64,000 bases of DNA, from the NCBI GenBank assembly GCA_963682175.1, contig OY821791.1:29262326-29326325 (forward strand). Direction: 5' to 3'. The DNA comes from Triglochin maritima (taxonomy: Eukaryota > Streptophyta > Magnoliopsida > Alismatales > Juncaginaceae). Position 1 is the stretch's first letter, and every line of letters begins with the position of its first letter. The notes under the pieces are model-generated. The model had not been told where the DNA came from. It worked only from the letters and a program-made list of their open reading frames with translations, and did not search any database. Shown here in pieces: positions 1-10,134 of the stretch. The translations under genes were made by a program, and so were the position numbers.

Positions 1-134
1 TTGCATCTTCGTGTTGCGATTTCGCGAGAATTCAAACGTGAGCTGGAACTCCCTGATAGGACGACCGTGGCGCGAGAATGGTCGCAAGGTGCGCGACGTG
101 ATAGAATGACTGCATTCGGAGAGACACCACTAAC

Positions 135-254
135 GGGTGCGATCATACCAGCACTAAAGCACCGGATCCCATCAGAACTCCGTAGTTAAGCGTGCTTGGG
201 CGAGAGTAGTGCTAGGATGGGTGACCTCCTGGGAAGTCCTCGTGTTGCACTCCT
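135..254 (+). rRNA. 5S rRNA: 5S rRNA, copy 1 (A77G)
   Basis: Whole gene with A77G at 211, between the intermediate element and box C; no other copy has it. Upstream spacer is H with acaccac before the gene and a private gatagg; junction lies outside the window. Downstream L/T8. Confidence 0.97.
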
Positions 255-628
255 TTTGTCGCGAGAGGCACGAGGACTAAGGGCGCGCGCGTTTTTTTTA
301 CTACTACGACGACTGCCCTCGTGTTGCCACCATTTTTGCAGCGACACGACACGGTGCAGGGGCCAACAACCCTCGATGAGCTCAAGCGCAACGCGAGTGC
401 GAGGTGGATTTCGCAAGCATTCACCTACTCTATTAAACCAATATCTATACAATGGTAAATAATAAAAAAATATTGCATTCATCTTAAGCCCAAGTTGCAT
501 CTTCGTGTTGCGATTTCGCGAGAATTCAATCGTGAGCTGGAACTCCCTGATCGGACGACCGTGGCGCGAGAATGGTCGCAAGGTGCGCGACGTGATAGAA
601 TGACTGCATTCGGAGAGACACTACTAAC

Positions 629-748
629 GGGTGCGATCATACCAGCACTAAAGCACCGGATCCCATCAGAACTCCGTAGTTAAGCGTGCTTGGGCGAGAG
701 TAGTACTAGGATGGGTGACCTCCTGGGAAGTCCTCGTGTTGCACTCCT
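629..748 (+). rRNA. 5S rRNA: 5S rRNA, copy 2
   Basis: Consensus gene. Upstream aag/H with a private ttcaatc; downstream L/T8. Confidence 0.98.
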
Positions 749-1122
749 TTTGTCGCGAGAGGCACGAGGACTAAGGGCGCGCGCGTTTTTTTTACTACTA
801 CGACGACTGCCCTCGTGTTGCCACCATTTTTGCAGCGACACGACACGGTGCAGGGGCCAACAACCCTCGATGAGCTCAAGCGCAACGCGAGTGCGAGGTG
901 GATTTCGCAAGCATTCACCTACTCTATTAAACCAATATCTATACAATGGTAAATAATAAAAAAATATTGCATTCATCTTCAGCCCAAGTTGCATCTTCGT
1001 GTTGCGATTTCACGAGAATTCAAACGTGAGCTGGAACTCCCTGATCGGACGACCGTGGCGCGAGAATGGTCGCAAGGTGCGCGACGTGATAGAATGACTG
1101 CATTCGGAGAGACACCACTAAC

Positions 1123-1242
1123 GGGTGCGATCATACCAGCACTAAAGCACCGGATCCCATCAGAACTCCGTAGTTAAGCGTGCTTGGGCGAGAGTAGTAC
1201 TAGGATGGGTGACCTCCTGGGAAGTCCTCGTGTTGCACTCCT
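1123..1242 (+). rRNA. 5S rRNA: 5S rRNA, copy 3
   Basis: Consensus gene. Upstream cag/H with acaccac and a private CpG loss (ttcacgag); downstream L/T8. Confidence 0.98.
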
Positions 1243-1616
1243 TTTGTCGCGAGAGGCACGAGGACTAAGGGCGCGCGCGTTTTTTTTACTACTACGACGA
1301 CTGCCCTCGTGTTGCCACCATTTTTGCAGCGACACGACACGGTGCAGGGGCCAACAACCCTCGATGAGCTCAAGCGCAACGCGAGTGCGAGGTGGATTTC
1401 GCAAGCATTCACCTACTCTATTAAACCAATATCTATACAATGGTAAATAATAAAAAAATATTGCATTCATCTTAAGCCCAAGTTGCGTCTTCGTGTTGCG
1501 ATTTCGCGAGAATTCAAACGTGAGCTGGAACTCCCTGATCGGACGACCGTGGCGCGAGAATGGTCGCAAGGTGCGCGACGTGATAGAATGACTGCATTCG
1601 GAGAGACACTACTAAC

Positions 1617-1736
1617 GGGTGCGATCATACCAGCACTAAAGCACCGGATCCCATCAGAACTCCGTAGTTAAGCGTGCTTGGGCGAGAGTAGTACTAGGAT
1701 GGGTGACCTCCTGGGAAGTCCTCGTGTTGCACTCCT
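1617..1736 (+). rRNA. 5S rRNA: 5S rRNA, copy 4
   Basis: Consensus gene; first R-type unit. Upstream aag/R, downstream L/T8. Confidence 0.98.
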
Positions 1737-2077
1737 TTTGTCGCGAGAGGCACGAGGACTAAGGGCGCGCGCGTTTTTTTTACTACTACGACGACTGCCC
1801 TCGTGTTGCCACCATTTTTGCAGCGACACGACACGGTGCAGGGGCCAACAACCCTCGATGAGCTCAAGCGCAACGCGAGTGCGAGGTGGATTTCGCAAGC
1901 ATTCACCTACTCTATTAAACCAATATCTATACAATGGTAAATAATAAAAAAATATTGCATTCATCTTCAGCCCAAGTTGCGTCTTCGTGTTGCGATTTCG
2001 CGAGAATTCAAACGTGAGCTGGAACTCCCTGATCGGACGACCGTGGCGCGAGAATGGTCGCAAGGTGCGCGACGTGA

Positions 2078-2083
2078 TAGAAT
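2078..2083 (+). promoter_or_regulatory. TATA-like upstream element of the 5S gene (TAGAAT)
   Basis: TAGAAT spans -33 to -28 relative to the first G of reference copy 5. Plant 5S genes are known to use a TATA-like element near -28 and a C at -1, and both are present in nearly every unit. The GC dinucleotide reported near -13 in Arabidopsis is not obvious here. Six copies carry TATAAT instead (6524, 9982, 11958, 13440, 15416, 18404), and in two of those it is displaced to -60. Confidence 0.65.
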
Positions 2084-2110
2084 GACTGCATTCGGAGAGA
2101 CACTACTAAC

Positions 2111-2230
2111 GGGTGCGATCATACCAGCACTAAAGCACCGGATCCCATCAGAACTCCGTAGTTAAGCGTGCTTGGGCGAGAGTAGTACTAGGATGGGTGA
2201 CCTCCTGGGAAGTCCTCGTGTTGCACTCCT
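2111..2230 (+). rRNA. 5S rRNA: 5S ribosomal RNA, copy 5 (reference consensus copy)
   Basis: The gene encodes the 120-base 5S rRNA of the large cytosolic ribosomal subunit, made by RNA polymerase III with TFIIIA. It serves as the consensus for all other copies. The start is set at the first G of GGGTGCGATC, preceded by C at -1. The end is T120 in GCACTCCTTTT. Helix I pairs bases 1-6 (GGGUGC) with 113-118 (GCACUC), with one G2-U117 wobble. Box A lies near bases 50-64, the intermediate element near 67-72 and box C near 80-97, all intact. A T4 terminator overlaps the last base. Spacer haplotype is cag/R upstream and L/T8 downstream. Relative to Arabidopsis, as remembered, it differs at bases 3, 24, 49, 116 and 117. 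Expression of any single copy cannot be judged from sequence. Confidence 0.98.
2160..2207 (+). promoter_or_regulatory. Internal control region of the 5S gene (box A, IE, box C)
   Basis: By homology with known 5S genes, box A covers 2160-2174, the intermediate element 2177-2182 and box C 2190-2207. These bind TFIIIA and then TFIIIC. In the window, base changes in or next to them occur at gene positions 56, 57, 65, 66, 67, 68, 77 and 95. Confidence 0.85.
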
Positions 2231-2253
2231 TTTGTCGCGAGAGGCACGAGGAC
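2212..2253 (+). repeat. Inverted repeat joining the 5S 3' end to the spacer
   Basis: GTCCTCGTG at 2212-2220 (gene bases 102-110) is a perfect inverted match to CACGAGGAC at 2245-2253 in the spacer, with a 24-base loop that holds the T4 stop. It recurs in each unit and survives the L/Q change. A read-through RNA could fold it into a hairpin, ahead of the CG run and T8 tract. The role is inference. Confidence 0.7.
2230..2233 (+). terminator. Primary Pol III terminator T4
   Basis: Four T residues directly follow CTCC at the gene end, the usual minimal Pol III stop. It is present after every whole gene. It is T5 after copy 85 (C119T), and copy 44 has a duplicated second T4. Confidence 0.85.
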
Positions 2254-2256
2254 TAA

Positions 2257-2275
2257 GGGCGCGCGCGTTTTTTTT
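2257..2275 (+). terminator. CG run and T8 tract, likely backup Pol III terminator
   Basis: GGGCGCGCGCG is followed by eight T residues at 2268-2275, 38 bp past the gene end. T8 is a stronger Pol III stop than the T4 at the gene end, so it probably catches read-through. Tract length varies: T7 after copies 73, 80, 88 and 104, and T9 after copies 58, 61, 64, 65, 107, 109, 114 and 117-120. The alternating CG could adopt Z-DNA, which is untested. Confidence 0.6.
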
Positions 2276-2294
2276 ACTACTACGACGACTGCCC

Positions 2295-2313
2295 TCGTGT
2301 TGCCACCATTTTT
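2295..2313 (+). repeat. Second TCGTGTTGC module with T5 tract
   Basis: CCTCGTGTTGC recurs here exactly as at the 5S 3' end, followed by CACCATTTTTGCAGCGA, which resembles the gene end plus its T4 and GTCGCGA. It looks like an old partial duplicate of the gene 3' end. The T5 tract could be a third Pol III stop. Confidence 0.55.
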
Positions 2314-2406
2314 GCAGCGACACGACACGGTGCAGGGGCCAACAACCCTCGATGAGCTCAAGCGCAACGCGAGTGCGAGGTGGATTTCGCAAGCATTCAC
2401 CTACTC

Positions 2407-2456
2407 TATTAAACCAATATCTATACAATGGTAAATAATAAAAAAATATTGCATTC
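2407..2456. other. AT-rich segment of the spacer
   Basis: About 50 bp from TATTAAACC to TATTGCATTC is strongly AT-rich with an A7 run, unlike the CpG-rich rest of the unit. It recurs almost unchanged in every unit; the spacer after copy 45 has TAATTAAAAAA here. It may be a flexible or nucleosome-linker segment, which is a guess. Confidence 0.5.
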
Positions 2457-2478
2457 ATCTTCAGCCCAAGTTGCGTCT

Positions 2479-2497
2479 TCGTGTTGCGATTTCGCGA
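2479..2497 (+). repeat. Third TCGTGTTGC module
   Basis: CTTCGTGTTGCGATTTCGCGAGA again matches the gene-end module (CCTCGTGTTGC, T run, CGCGAGA) with the middle shortened. It lies just after the R/H polymorphic base and about 120 bp before the next gene. Confidence 0.5.
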
Positions 2498-2604
2498 GAA
2501 TTCAAACGTGAGCTGGAACTCCCTGATCGGACGACCGTGGCGCGAGAATGGTCGCAAGGTGCGCGACGTGATAGAATGACTGCATTCGGAGAGACACTAC
2601 TAAC

Positions 2605-2724
2605 GGGTGCGATCATACCAGCACTAAAGCACCGGATCCCATCAGAACTCCGTAGTTAAGCGTGCTTGGGCGAGAGTAGTACTAGGATGGGTGACCTCCT
2701 GGGAAGTCCTCGTGTTGCACTCCT
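2605..2724 (+). rRNA. 5S rRNA: 5S rRNA, copy 6
   Basis: Consensus gene. Upstream cag/R, downstream L/T8. Confidence 0.98.
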
Positions 2725-3098
2725 TTTGTCGCGAGAGGCACGAGGACTAAGGGCGCGCGCGTTTTTTTTACTACTACGACGACTGCCCTCGTGTTGCCAC
2801 CATTTTTGCAGCGACACGACACGGTGCAGGGGCCAACAACCCTCGATGAGCTCAAGCGCAACGCGAGTGCGAGGTGGATTTCGCAAGCATTCACCTACTC
2901 TATTAAACCAATATCTATACAATGGTAAATAATAAAAAAATATTGCATTCATCTTCAGCCCAAGTTGCGTCTTCGTGTTGCGATTTCGCGAGAATTCAAA
3001 CGTGAGCTGGAACTCCCTGATCGGACGACCGTGGCGCGAGAATGGTCGCAAGGTGCGCGACGTGATAGAATGACTGCATTCGGAGAGACACTACTAAC

Positions 3099-3218
3099 GG
3101 GTGCGATCATACCAGCACTAAAGCACCGGATCCCATCAGAACTCCGTAGTTAAGCGTGCTTGGGCGAGAGTAGTACTAGGATGGGTGACCTCCTGGGAAG
3201 TCCTCGTGTTGCACTCCT
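3099..3218 (+). rRNA. 5S rRNA: 5S rRNA, copy 7
   Basis: Consensus gene. Upstream cag/R, downstream L/T8. Confidence 0.98.
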
Positions 3219-3592
3219 TTTGTCGCGAGAGGCACGAGGACTAAGGGCGCGCGCGTTTTTTTTACTACTACGACGACTGCCCTCGTGTTGCCACCATTTT
3301 TGCAGCGACACGACACGGTGCAGGGGCCAACAACCCTCGATGAGCTCAAGCGCAACGCGAGTGCGAGGTGGATTTCGCAAGCATTCACCTACTCTATTAA
3401 ACCAATATCTATACAATGGTAAATAATAAAAAAATATTGCATTCATCTTCAGCCCAAGTTGCGTCTTCGTGTTGCGATTTCGCGAGAATTCAAACGTGAG
3501 CTGGAACTCCCTGATCGGACGACCGTGGCGCGAGAATGGTCGCAAGGTGCGCGACGTGATAGAATGACTGCATTCGGAGAGACACTACTAAC

Positions 3593-3712
3593 GGGTGCGA
3601 TCATACCAGCACTAAAGCACCGGATCCCATCAGAACTCCGTAGTTAAGCGTGCTTGGGCGAGAGTAGTACTAGGATGGGTGACCTCCTGGGAAGTCCTCG
3701 TGTTGCACTCCT
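3593..3712 (+). rRNA. 5S rRNA: 5S rRNA, copy 8
   Basis: Consensus gene. Upstream cag/R, downstream L/T8. Confidence 0.98.
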
Positions 3713-4086
3713 TTTGTCGCGAGAGGCACGAGGACTAAGGGCGCGCGCGTTTTTTTTACTACTACGACGACTGCCCTCGTGTTGCCACCATTTTTGCAGC
3801 GACACGACACGGTGCAGGGGCCAACAACCCTCGATGAGCTCAAGCGCAACGCGAGTGCGAGGTGGATTTCGCAAGCATTCACCTACTCTATTAAACCAAT
3901 ATCTATACAATGGTAAATAATAAAAAAATATTGCATTCATCTTCAGCCCAAGTTGCGTCTTCGTGTTGCGATTTCGCGAGAATTCAAACGTGAGCTGGAA
4001 CTCCCTGATCGGACGACCGTGGCGCGAGAATGGTCGCAAGGTGCGCGACGTGATAGAATGACTGCATTCGGAGAGACACTACTAAC

Positions 4087-4206
4087 GGGTGCGATCATAC
4101 CAGCACTAAAGCACCGGATCCCATCAGAACTCCGTAGTTAAGCGTGCTTGGGCGAGAGTAGTACTAGGATGGGTGACCTCCTGGGAAGTCCTCGTGTTGC
4201 ACTCCT
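4087..4206 (+). rRNA. 5S rRNA: 5S rRNA, copy 9
   Basis: Consensus gene. Upstream cag/R, downstream L/T8. Confidence 0.98.
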
Positions 4207-4580
4207 TTTGTCGCGAGAGGCACGAGGACTAAGGGCGCGCGCGTTTTTTTTACTACTACGACGACTGCCCTCGTGTTGCCACCATTTTTGCAGCGACACG
4301 ACACGGTGCAGGGGCCAACAACCCTCGATGAGCTCAAGCGCAACGCGAGTGCGAGGTGGATTTCGCAAGCATTCACCTACTCTATTAAACCAATATCTAT
4401 ACAATGGTAAATAATAAAAAAATATTGCATTCATCTTCAGCCCAAGTTGCGTCTTCGTGTTGCGATTTCGCGAGAATTCAAACGTGAGCTGGAACTCCCT
4501 GATCGGACGACCGTGGCGCGAGAATGGTCGCAAGGTGCGCGACGTGATAGAATGACTGCATTCGGAGAGACACTACTAAC

Positions 4581-4700
4581 GGGTGCGATCATACCAGCAC
4601 TAAAGCACCGGATCCCATCAGAACTCCGTAGTTAAGCGTGCTTGGTCGAGAGTAGTACTAGGATGGGTGACCTCCTGGGAAGTCCTCGTGTTGCACTCCT
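4581..4700 (+). rRNA. 5S rRNA: 5S rRNA, copy 10 (G66T)
   Basis: G66T at 4646, between box A and the intermediate element; shared with copies 12, 14, 21 and 25. TAGAAT promoter is normal. Upstream cag/R, downstream L/T8. Confidence 0.97.
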
Positions 4701-5074
4701 TTTGTCGCGAGAGGCACGAGGACTAAGGGCGCGCGCGTTTTTTTTACTACTACGACGACTGCCCTCGTGTTGCCACCATTTTTGCAGCGACACGACACGG
4801 TGCAGGGGCCAACAACCCTCGATGAGCTCAAGCGCAACGCGAGTGCGAGGTGGATTTCGCAAGCATTCACCTACTCTATTAAACCAATATCTATACAATG
4901 GTAAATAATAAAAAAATATTGCATTCATCTTCAGCCCAAGTTGCGTCTTCGTGTTGCGATTTCGCGAGAATTCAAACGTGAGCTGGAACTCCCTGATCGG
5001 ACGACCGTGGCGCGAGAATGGTCGCAAGGTGCGCGACGTGATAGAATGACTGCATTCGGAGAGACACTACTAAC

Positions 5075-5194
5075 GGGTGCGATCATACCAGCACTAAAGC
5101 ACCGGATCCCATCAGAACTCCGTAGTTAAGCGTGCTTGGGCGAGAGTAGTACTAGGATGGGTGACCTCCTGGGAAGTCCTCGTGTTGCACTCCT
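5075..5194 (+). rRNA. 5S rRNA: 5S rRNA, copy 11
   Basis: Consensus gene between two G66T copies. Upstream cag/R, downstream L/T8. Confidence 0.98.
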
Positions 5195-5568
5195 TTTGTC
5201 GCGAGAGGCACGAGGACTAAGGGCGCGCGCGTTTTTTTTACTACTACGACGACTGCCCTCGTGTTGCCACCATTTTTGCAGCGACACGACACGGTGCAGG
5301 GGCCAACAACCCTCGATGAGCTCAAGCGCAACGCGAGTGCGAGGTGGATTTCGCAAGCATTCACCTACTCTATTAAACCAATATCTATACAATGGTAAAT
5401 AATAAAAAAATATTGCATTCATCTTCAGCCCAAGTTGCGTCTTCGTGTTGCGATTTCGCGAGAATTCAAACGTGAGCTGGAACTCCCTGATCGGACGACC
5501 GTGGCGCGAGAATGGTCGCAAGGTGCGCGACGTGATAGAATGACTGCATTCGGAGAGACACTACTAAC

Positions 5569-5688
5569 GGGTGCGATCATACCAGCACTAAAGCACCGGA
5601 TCCCATCAGAACTCCGTAGTTAAGCGTGCTTGGTCGAGAGTAGTACTAGGATGGGTGACCTCCTGGGAAGTCCTCGTGTTGCACTCCT
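5569..5688 (+). rRNA. 5S rRNA: 5S rRNA, copy 12 (G66T)
   Basis: G66T at 5634 with normal TAGAAT promoter. Upstream cag/R; the following junction is aag, as after copies 14, 21 and 25. Confidence 0.97.
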
Positions 5689-6062
5689 TTTGTCGCGAGA
5701 GGCACGAGGACTAAGGGCGCGCGCGTTTTTTTTACTACTACGACGACTGCCCTCGTGTTGCCACCATTTTTGCAGCGACACGACACGGTGCAGGGGCCAA
5801 CAACCCTCGATGAGCTCAAGCGCAACGCGAGTGCGAGGTGGATTTCGCAAGCATTCACCTACTCTATTAAACCAATATCTATACAATGGTAAATAATAAA
5901 AAAATATTGCATTCATCTTAAGCCCAAGTTGCGTCTTCGTGTTGCGATTTCGTGAGAATTCAAACGTGAGCTGGAACTCCCTGATCGGACGACCGTGGCG
6001 CGAGAATGGTCGCAAGGTGCGCGACGTGATAGAATGACTGCATTCGGAGAGACACTACTAAC

Positions 6063-6182
6063 GGGTGCGATCATACCAGCACTAAAGCACCGGATCCCAT
6101 CAGAACTCCGTAGTTAAGCGTGCTTGGGCGAGAGTAGTACTAGGATGGGTGACCTCCTGGGAAGTCCTCGTGTTGCACTCCT
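6063..6182 (+). rRNA. 5S rRNA: 5S rRNA, copy 13
   Basis: Consensus gene. Upstream aag/R with a private CpG loss (ttcgtgag); downstream L/T8. Confidence 0.98.
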
Positions 6183-6556
6183 TTTGTCGCGAGAGGCACG
6201 AGGACTAAGGGCGCGCGCGTTTTTTTTACTACTACGACGACTGCCCTCGTGTTGCCACCATTTTTGCAGCGACACGACACGGTGCAGGGGCCAACAACCC
6301 TCGATGAGCTCAAGCGCAACGCGAGTGCGAGGTGGATTTCGCAAGCATTCACCTACTCTATTAAACCAATATCTATACAATGGTAAATAATAAAAAAATA
6401 TTGCATTCATCTTCAGCCCAAGTTGCGTCTTCGTGTTGCGATTTCGCGAGAATTCAAACGTGAGCTGGAACTCCCTGATCGGACGACCGTGGCGCGAGAA
6501 TGGTCGCAAGGTGCGCGACGTGATATAATGACTGCATTCGGAGAGACACTACTAAC

Positions 6557-6676
6557 GGGTGCGATCATACCAGCACTAAAGCACCGGATCCCATCAGAAC
6601 TCCGTAGTTAAGCGTGCTTGGTCGAGAGTAGTACTAGGATGGGTGACCTCCTGGGAAGTCCTCGTGTTGCACTCCT
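6557..6676 (+). rRNA. 5S rRNA: 5S rRNA, copy 14 (G66T, TATAAT)
   Basis: G66T at 6622, with TATAAT at 6524-6529 (-33 to -28) in place of TAGAAT. Upstream cag/R, downstream L/T8 then aag. Confidence 0.97.
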
Positions 6677-7050
6677 TTTGTCGCGAGAGGCACGAGGACT
6701 AAGGGCGCGCGCGTTTTTTTTACTACTACGACGACTGCCCTCGTGTTGCCACCATTTTTGCAGCGACACGACACGGTGCAGGGGCCAACAACCCTCGATG
6801 AGCTCAAGCGCAACGCGAGTGCGAGGTGGATTTCGCAAGCATTCACCTACTCTATTAAACCAATATCTATACAATGGTAAATAATAAAAAAATATTGCAT
6901 TCATCTTAAGCCCAAGTTGCGTCTTCGTGTTGCGATTTCGCGAGAATTCAAACGTGAGCTGGAACTCCCTGATCGGACGACCGTGGCGCGAGAATGGTCG
7001 CAAGGTGCGCGACGTGATAGAATGACTGCATTCGGAGAGACACTACTAAC

Positions 7051-7170
7051 GGGTGCGATCATACCAGCACTAAAGCACCGGATCCCATCAGAACTCCGTA
7101 GTTAAGCGTGCTTGGGCGAGAGTAGTACTAGGATGGGTGACCTCCTGGGAAGTCCTCGTGTTGCACTCCT
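7051..7170 (+). rRNA. 5S rRNA: 5S rRNA, copy 15
   Basis: Consensus gene. Upstream aag/R, downstream L/T8. Confidence 0.98.
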
Positions 7171-7544
7171 TTTGTCGCGAGAGGCACGAGGACTAAGGGC
7201 GCGCGCGTTTTTTTTACTACTACGACGACTGCCCTCGTGTTGCCACCATTTTTGCAGCGACACGACACGGTGCAGGGGCCAACAACCCTCGATGAGCTCA
7301 AGCGCAACGCGAGTGCGAGGTGGATTTCGCAAGCATTCACCTACTCTATTAAACCAATATCTATACAATGGTAAATAATAAAAAAATATTGCATTCATCT
7401 TCAGCCCAAGTTGCGTCTTCGTGTTGCGATTTCGCGAGAATTCAAACGTGAGCTGGAACTCCCTGATCGGACGACCGTGGCGCGAGAATGGTCGCAAGGT
7501 GCGCGACGTGATAGAATGACTGCATTCGGAGAGACACTACTAAC

Positions 7545-7664
7545 GGGTGCGATCATACCAGCACTAAAGCACCGGATCCCATCAGAACTCCGTAGTTAAG
7601 CGTGCTTGGGCGAGAGTAGTACTAGGATGGGTGACCTCCTGGGAAGTCCTCGTGTTGCACTCCT
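7545..7664 (+). rRNA. 5S rRNA: 5S rRNA, copy 16
   Basis: Consensus gene. Upstream cag/R, downstream L/T8. Confidence 0.98.
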
Positions 7665-8038
7665 TTTGTCGCGAGAGGCACGAGGACTAAGGGCGCGCGC
7701 GTTTTTTTTACTACTACGACGACTGCCCTCGTGTTGCCACCATTTTTGCAGCGACACGACACGGTGCAGGGGCCAACAACCCTCGATGAGCTCAAGCGCA
7801 ACGCGAGTGCGAGGTGGATTTCGCAAGCATTCACCTACTCTATTAAACCAATATCTATACAATGGTAAATAATAAAAAAATATTGCATTCATCTTCAGCC
7901 CAAGTTGCGTCTTCGTGTTGCGATTTCGCGAGAATTCAAACGTGAGCTGGAACTCCCTGATCGGACGACCGTGGCGCGAGAATGGTCGCAAGGTGCGCGA
8001 CGTGATAGAATGACTGCATTCGGAGAGACACTACTAAC

Positions 8039-8158
8039 GGGTGCGATCATACCAGCACTAAAGCACCGGATCCCATCAGAACTCCGTAGTTAAGCGTGCT
8101 TGGGCGAGAGTAGTACTAGGATGGGTGACCTCCTGGGAAGTCCTCGTGTTGCACTCCT
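8039..8158 (+). rRNA. 5S rRNA: 5S rRNA, copy 17
   Basis: Consensus gene. Upstream cag/R, downstream L/T8. Confidence 0.98.
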
Positions 8159-8532
8159 TTTGTCGCGAGAGGCACGAGGACTAAGGGCGCGCGCGTTTTT
8201 TTTACTACTACGACGACTGCCCTCGTGTTGCCACCATTTTTGCAGCGACACGACACGGTGCAGGGGCCAACAACCCTCGATGAGCTCAAGCGCAACGCGA
8301 GTGCGAGGTGGATTTCGCAAGCATTCACCTACTCTATTAAACCAATATCTATACAATGGTAAATAATAAAAAAATATTGCATTCATCTTCAGCCCAAGTT
8401 GCGTCTTCGTGTTGCGATTTCGCGAGAATTCAAACGTGAGCTGGAACTCCCTGATCGGACGACCGTGGCGCGAGAATGGTCGCAAGGTGCGCGACGTGAT
8501 AGAATGACTGCATTCGGAGAGACACTACTAAC

Positions 8533-8652
8533 GGGTGCGATCATACCAGCACTAAAGCACCGGATCCCATCAGAACTCCGTAGTTAAGCGTGCTTGGGCG
8601 AGAGTAGTACTAGGATGGGTGACCTCCTGGGAAGTCCTCGTGTTGCACTCCT
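8533..8652 (+). rRNA. 5S rRNA: 5S rRNA, copy 18
   Basis: Consensus gene. Upstream cag/R, downstream L/T8. Confidence 0.98.
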
Positions 8653-9026
8653 TTTGTCGCGAGAGGCACGAGGACTAAGGGCGCGCGCGTTTTTTTTACT
8701 ACTACGACGACTGCCCTCGTGTTGCCACCATTTTTGCAGCGACACGACACGGTGCAGGGGCCAACAACCCTCGATGAGCTCAAGCGCAACGCGAGTGCGA
8801 GGTGGATTTCGCAAGCATTCACCTACTCTATTAAACCAATATCTATACAATGGTAAATAATAAAAAAATATTGCATTCATCTTCAGCCCAAGTTGCGTCT
8901 TCGTGTTGCGATTTCGCGAGAATTCAAACGTGAGCTGGAACTCCCTGATCGGACGACCGTGGCGCGAGAATGGTCGCAAGGTGCGCGACGTGATAGAATG
9001 ACTGCATTCGGAGAGACACCACTAAC

Positions 9027-9146
9027 GGGTGCGATCATACCAGCACTAAAGCACCGGATCCCATCAGAACTCCGTAGTTAAGCGTGCTTGGGCGAGAGTA
9101 GTACTAGGATGGGTGACCTCCTGGGAAGTCCTCGTGTTGCACTCCT
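9027..9146 (+). rRNA. 5S rRNA: 5S rRNA, copy 19
   Basis: Consensus gene. Upstream cag/R with acaccac before the gene (also in copies 1, 3, 22 and 26); downstream L/T8. Confidence 0.98.
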
Positions 9147-9520
9147 TTTGTCGCGAGAGGCACGAGGACTAAGGGCGCGCGCGTTTTTTTTACTACTACG
9201 ACGACTGCCCTCGTGTTGCCACCATTTTTGCAGCGACACGACACGGTGCAGGGGCCAACAACCCTCGATGAGCTCAAGCGCAACGCGAGTGCGAGGTGGA
9301 TTTCGCAAGCATTCACCTACTCTATTAAACCAATATCTATACAATGGTAAATAATAAAAAAATATTGCATTCATCTTCAGCCCAAGTTGCGTCTTCGTGT
9401 TGCGATTTCGCGAGAATTCAAACGTGAGCTGGAACTCCCTGATCGGACGACCGTGGCGCGAGAATGGTCGCAAGGTGCGCGACGTGATAGAATGACTGCA
9501 TTCGGAGAGACACTACTAAC

Positions 9521-9640
9521 GGGTGCGATCATACCAGCACTAAAGCACCGGATCCCATCAGAACTCCGTAGTTAAGCGTGCTTGGGCGAGAGTAGTACTA
9601 GGATGGGTGACCTCCTGGGAAGTCCTCGTGTTGCACTCCT
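9521..9640 (+). rRNA. 5S rRNA: 5S rRNA, copy 20
   Basis: Consensus gene. Upstream cag/R, downstream L/T8. Confidence 0.98.
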
Positions 9641-10014
9641 TTTGTCGCGAGAGGCACGAGGACTAAGGGCGCGCGCGTTTTTTTTACTACTACGACGACT
9701 GCCCTCGTGTTGCCACCATTTTTGCAGCGACACGACACGGTGCAGGGGCCAACAACCCTCGATGAGCTCAAGCGCAACGCGAGTGCGAGGTGGATTTCGC
9801 AAGCATTCACCTACTCTATTAAACCAATATCTATACAATGGTAAATAATAAAAAAATATTGCATTCATCTTCAGCCCAAGTTGCGTCTTCGTGTTGCGAT
9901 TTCGCGAGAATTCAAACGTGAGCTGGAACTCCCTGATCGGACGACCGTGGCGCGAGAATGGTCGCAAGGTGCGCGACGTGATATAATGACTGCATTCGGA
10001 GAGACACTACTAAC

Positions 10015-10134
10015 GGGTGCGATCATACCAGCACTAAAGCACCGGATCCCATCAGAACTCCGTAGTTAAGCGTGCTTGGTCGAGAGTAGTACTAGGATGG
10101 GTGACCTCCTGGGAAGTCCTCGTGTTGCACTCCT
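10015..10134 (+). rRNA. 5S rRNA: 5S rRNA, copy 21 (G66T, TATAAT)
   Basis: G66T at 10080 with TATAAT at 9982-9987. With copy 22 it forms a pair repeated at copies 25-26. Upstream cag/R, downstream L/T8 then aag. Confidence 0.97.

Larger units (their letters stand above)
2231..2604. other. Typical intergenic spacer of the 5S unit (374 bp)
   Basis: The spacer holds no gene. In order it contains the end of the T4 stop, the right arm of the inverted repeat, the CG/T8 element, a second TCGTGTTGC module (2295-2303) with T5 (2309-2313), a unique stretch, an AT-rich segment (about 2407-2456, with A7), the cag/aag junction, a third TCGTGTTGC module (2479-2487), a CpG-rich stretch and the TATA-like element. 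Short open frames on both strands recur only because the unit is copied. This description applies to all spacers in the window. Confidence 0.9.

Noticed and set aside
186..581. Long open frames of 131, 88, 70 and 62 codons on both strands, repeated in each unit
   Set aside because: They lie across the 5S gene and spacer, overlap each other, mostly start at non-ATG codons, and are broken by single-base variants in some units with no sign of codon-level constraint. They repeat only because the unit does.
2407..2456. AT-rich spacer segment as a replication origin or matrix attachment site
   Set aside because: It is only about 50 bp, has no recognisable motif, and plant origins cannot be called from such a sequence.
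6524..6529. TATAAT as a bacterial -10 promoter box
   Set aside because: It is a one-base variant of the plant 5S TATA-like element at its usual distance from the gene, with no matching -35 box.
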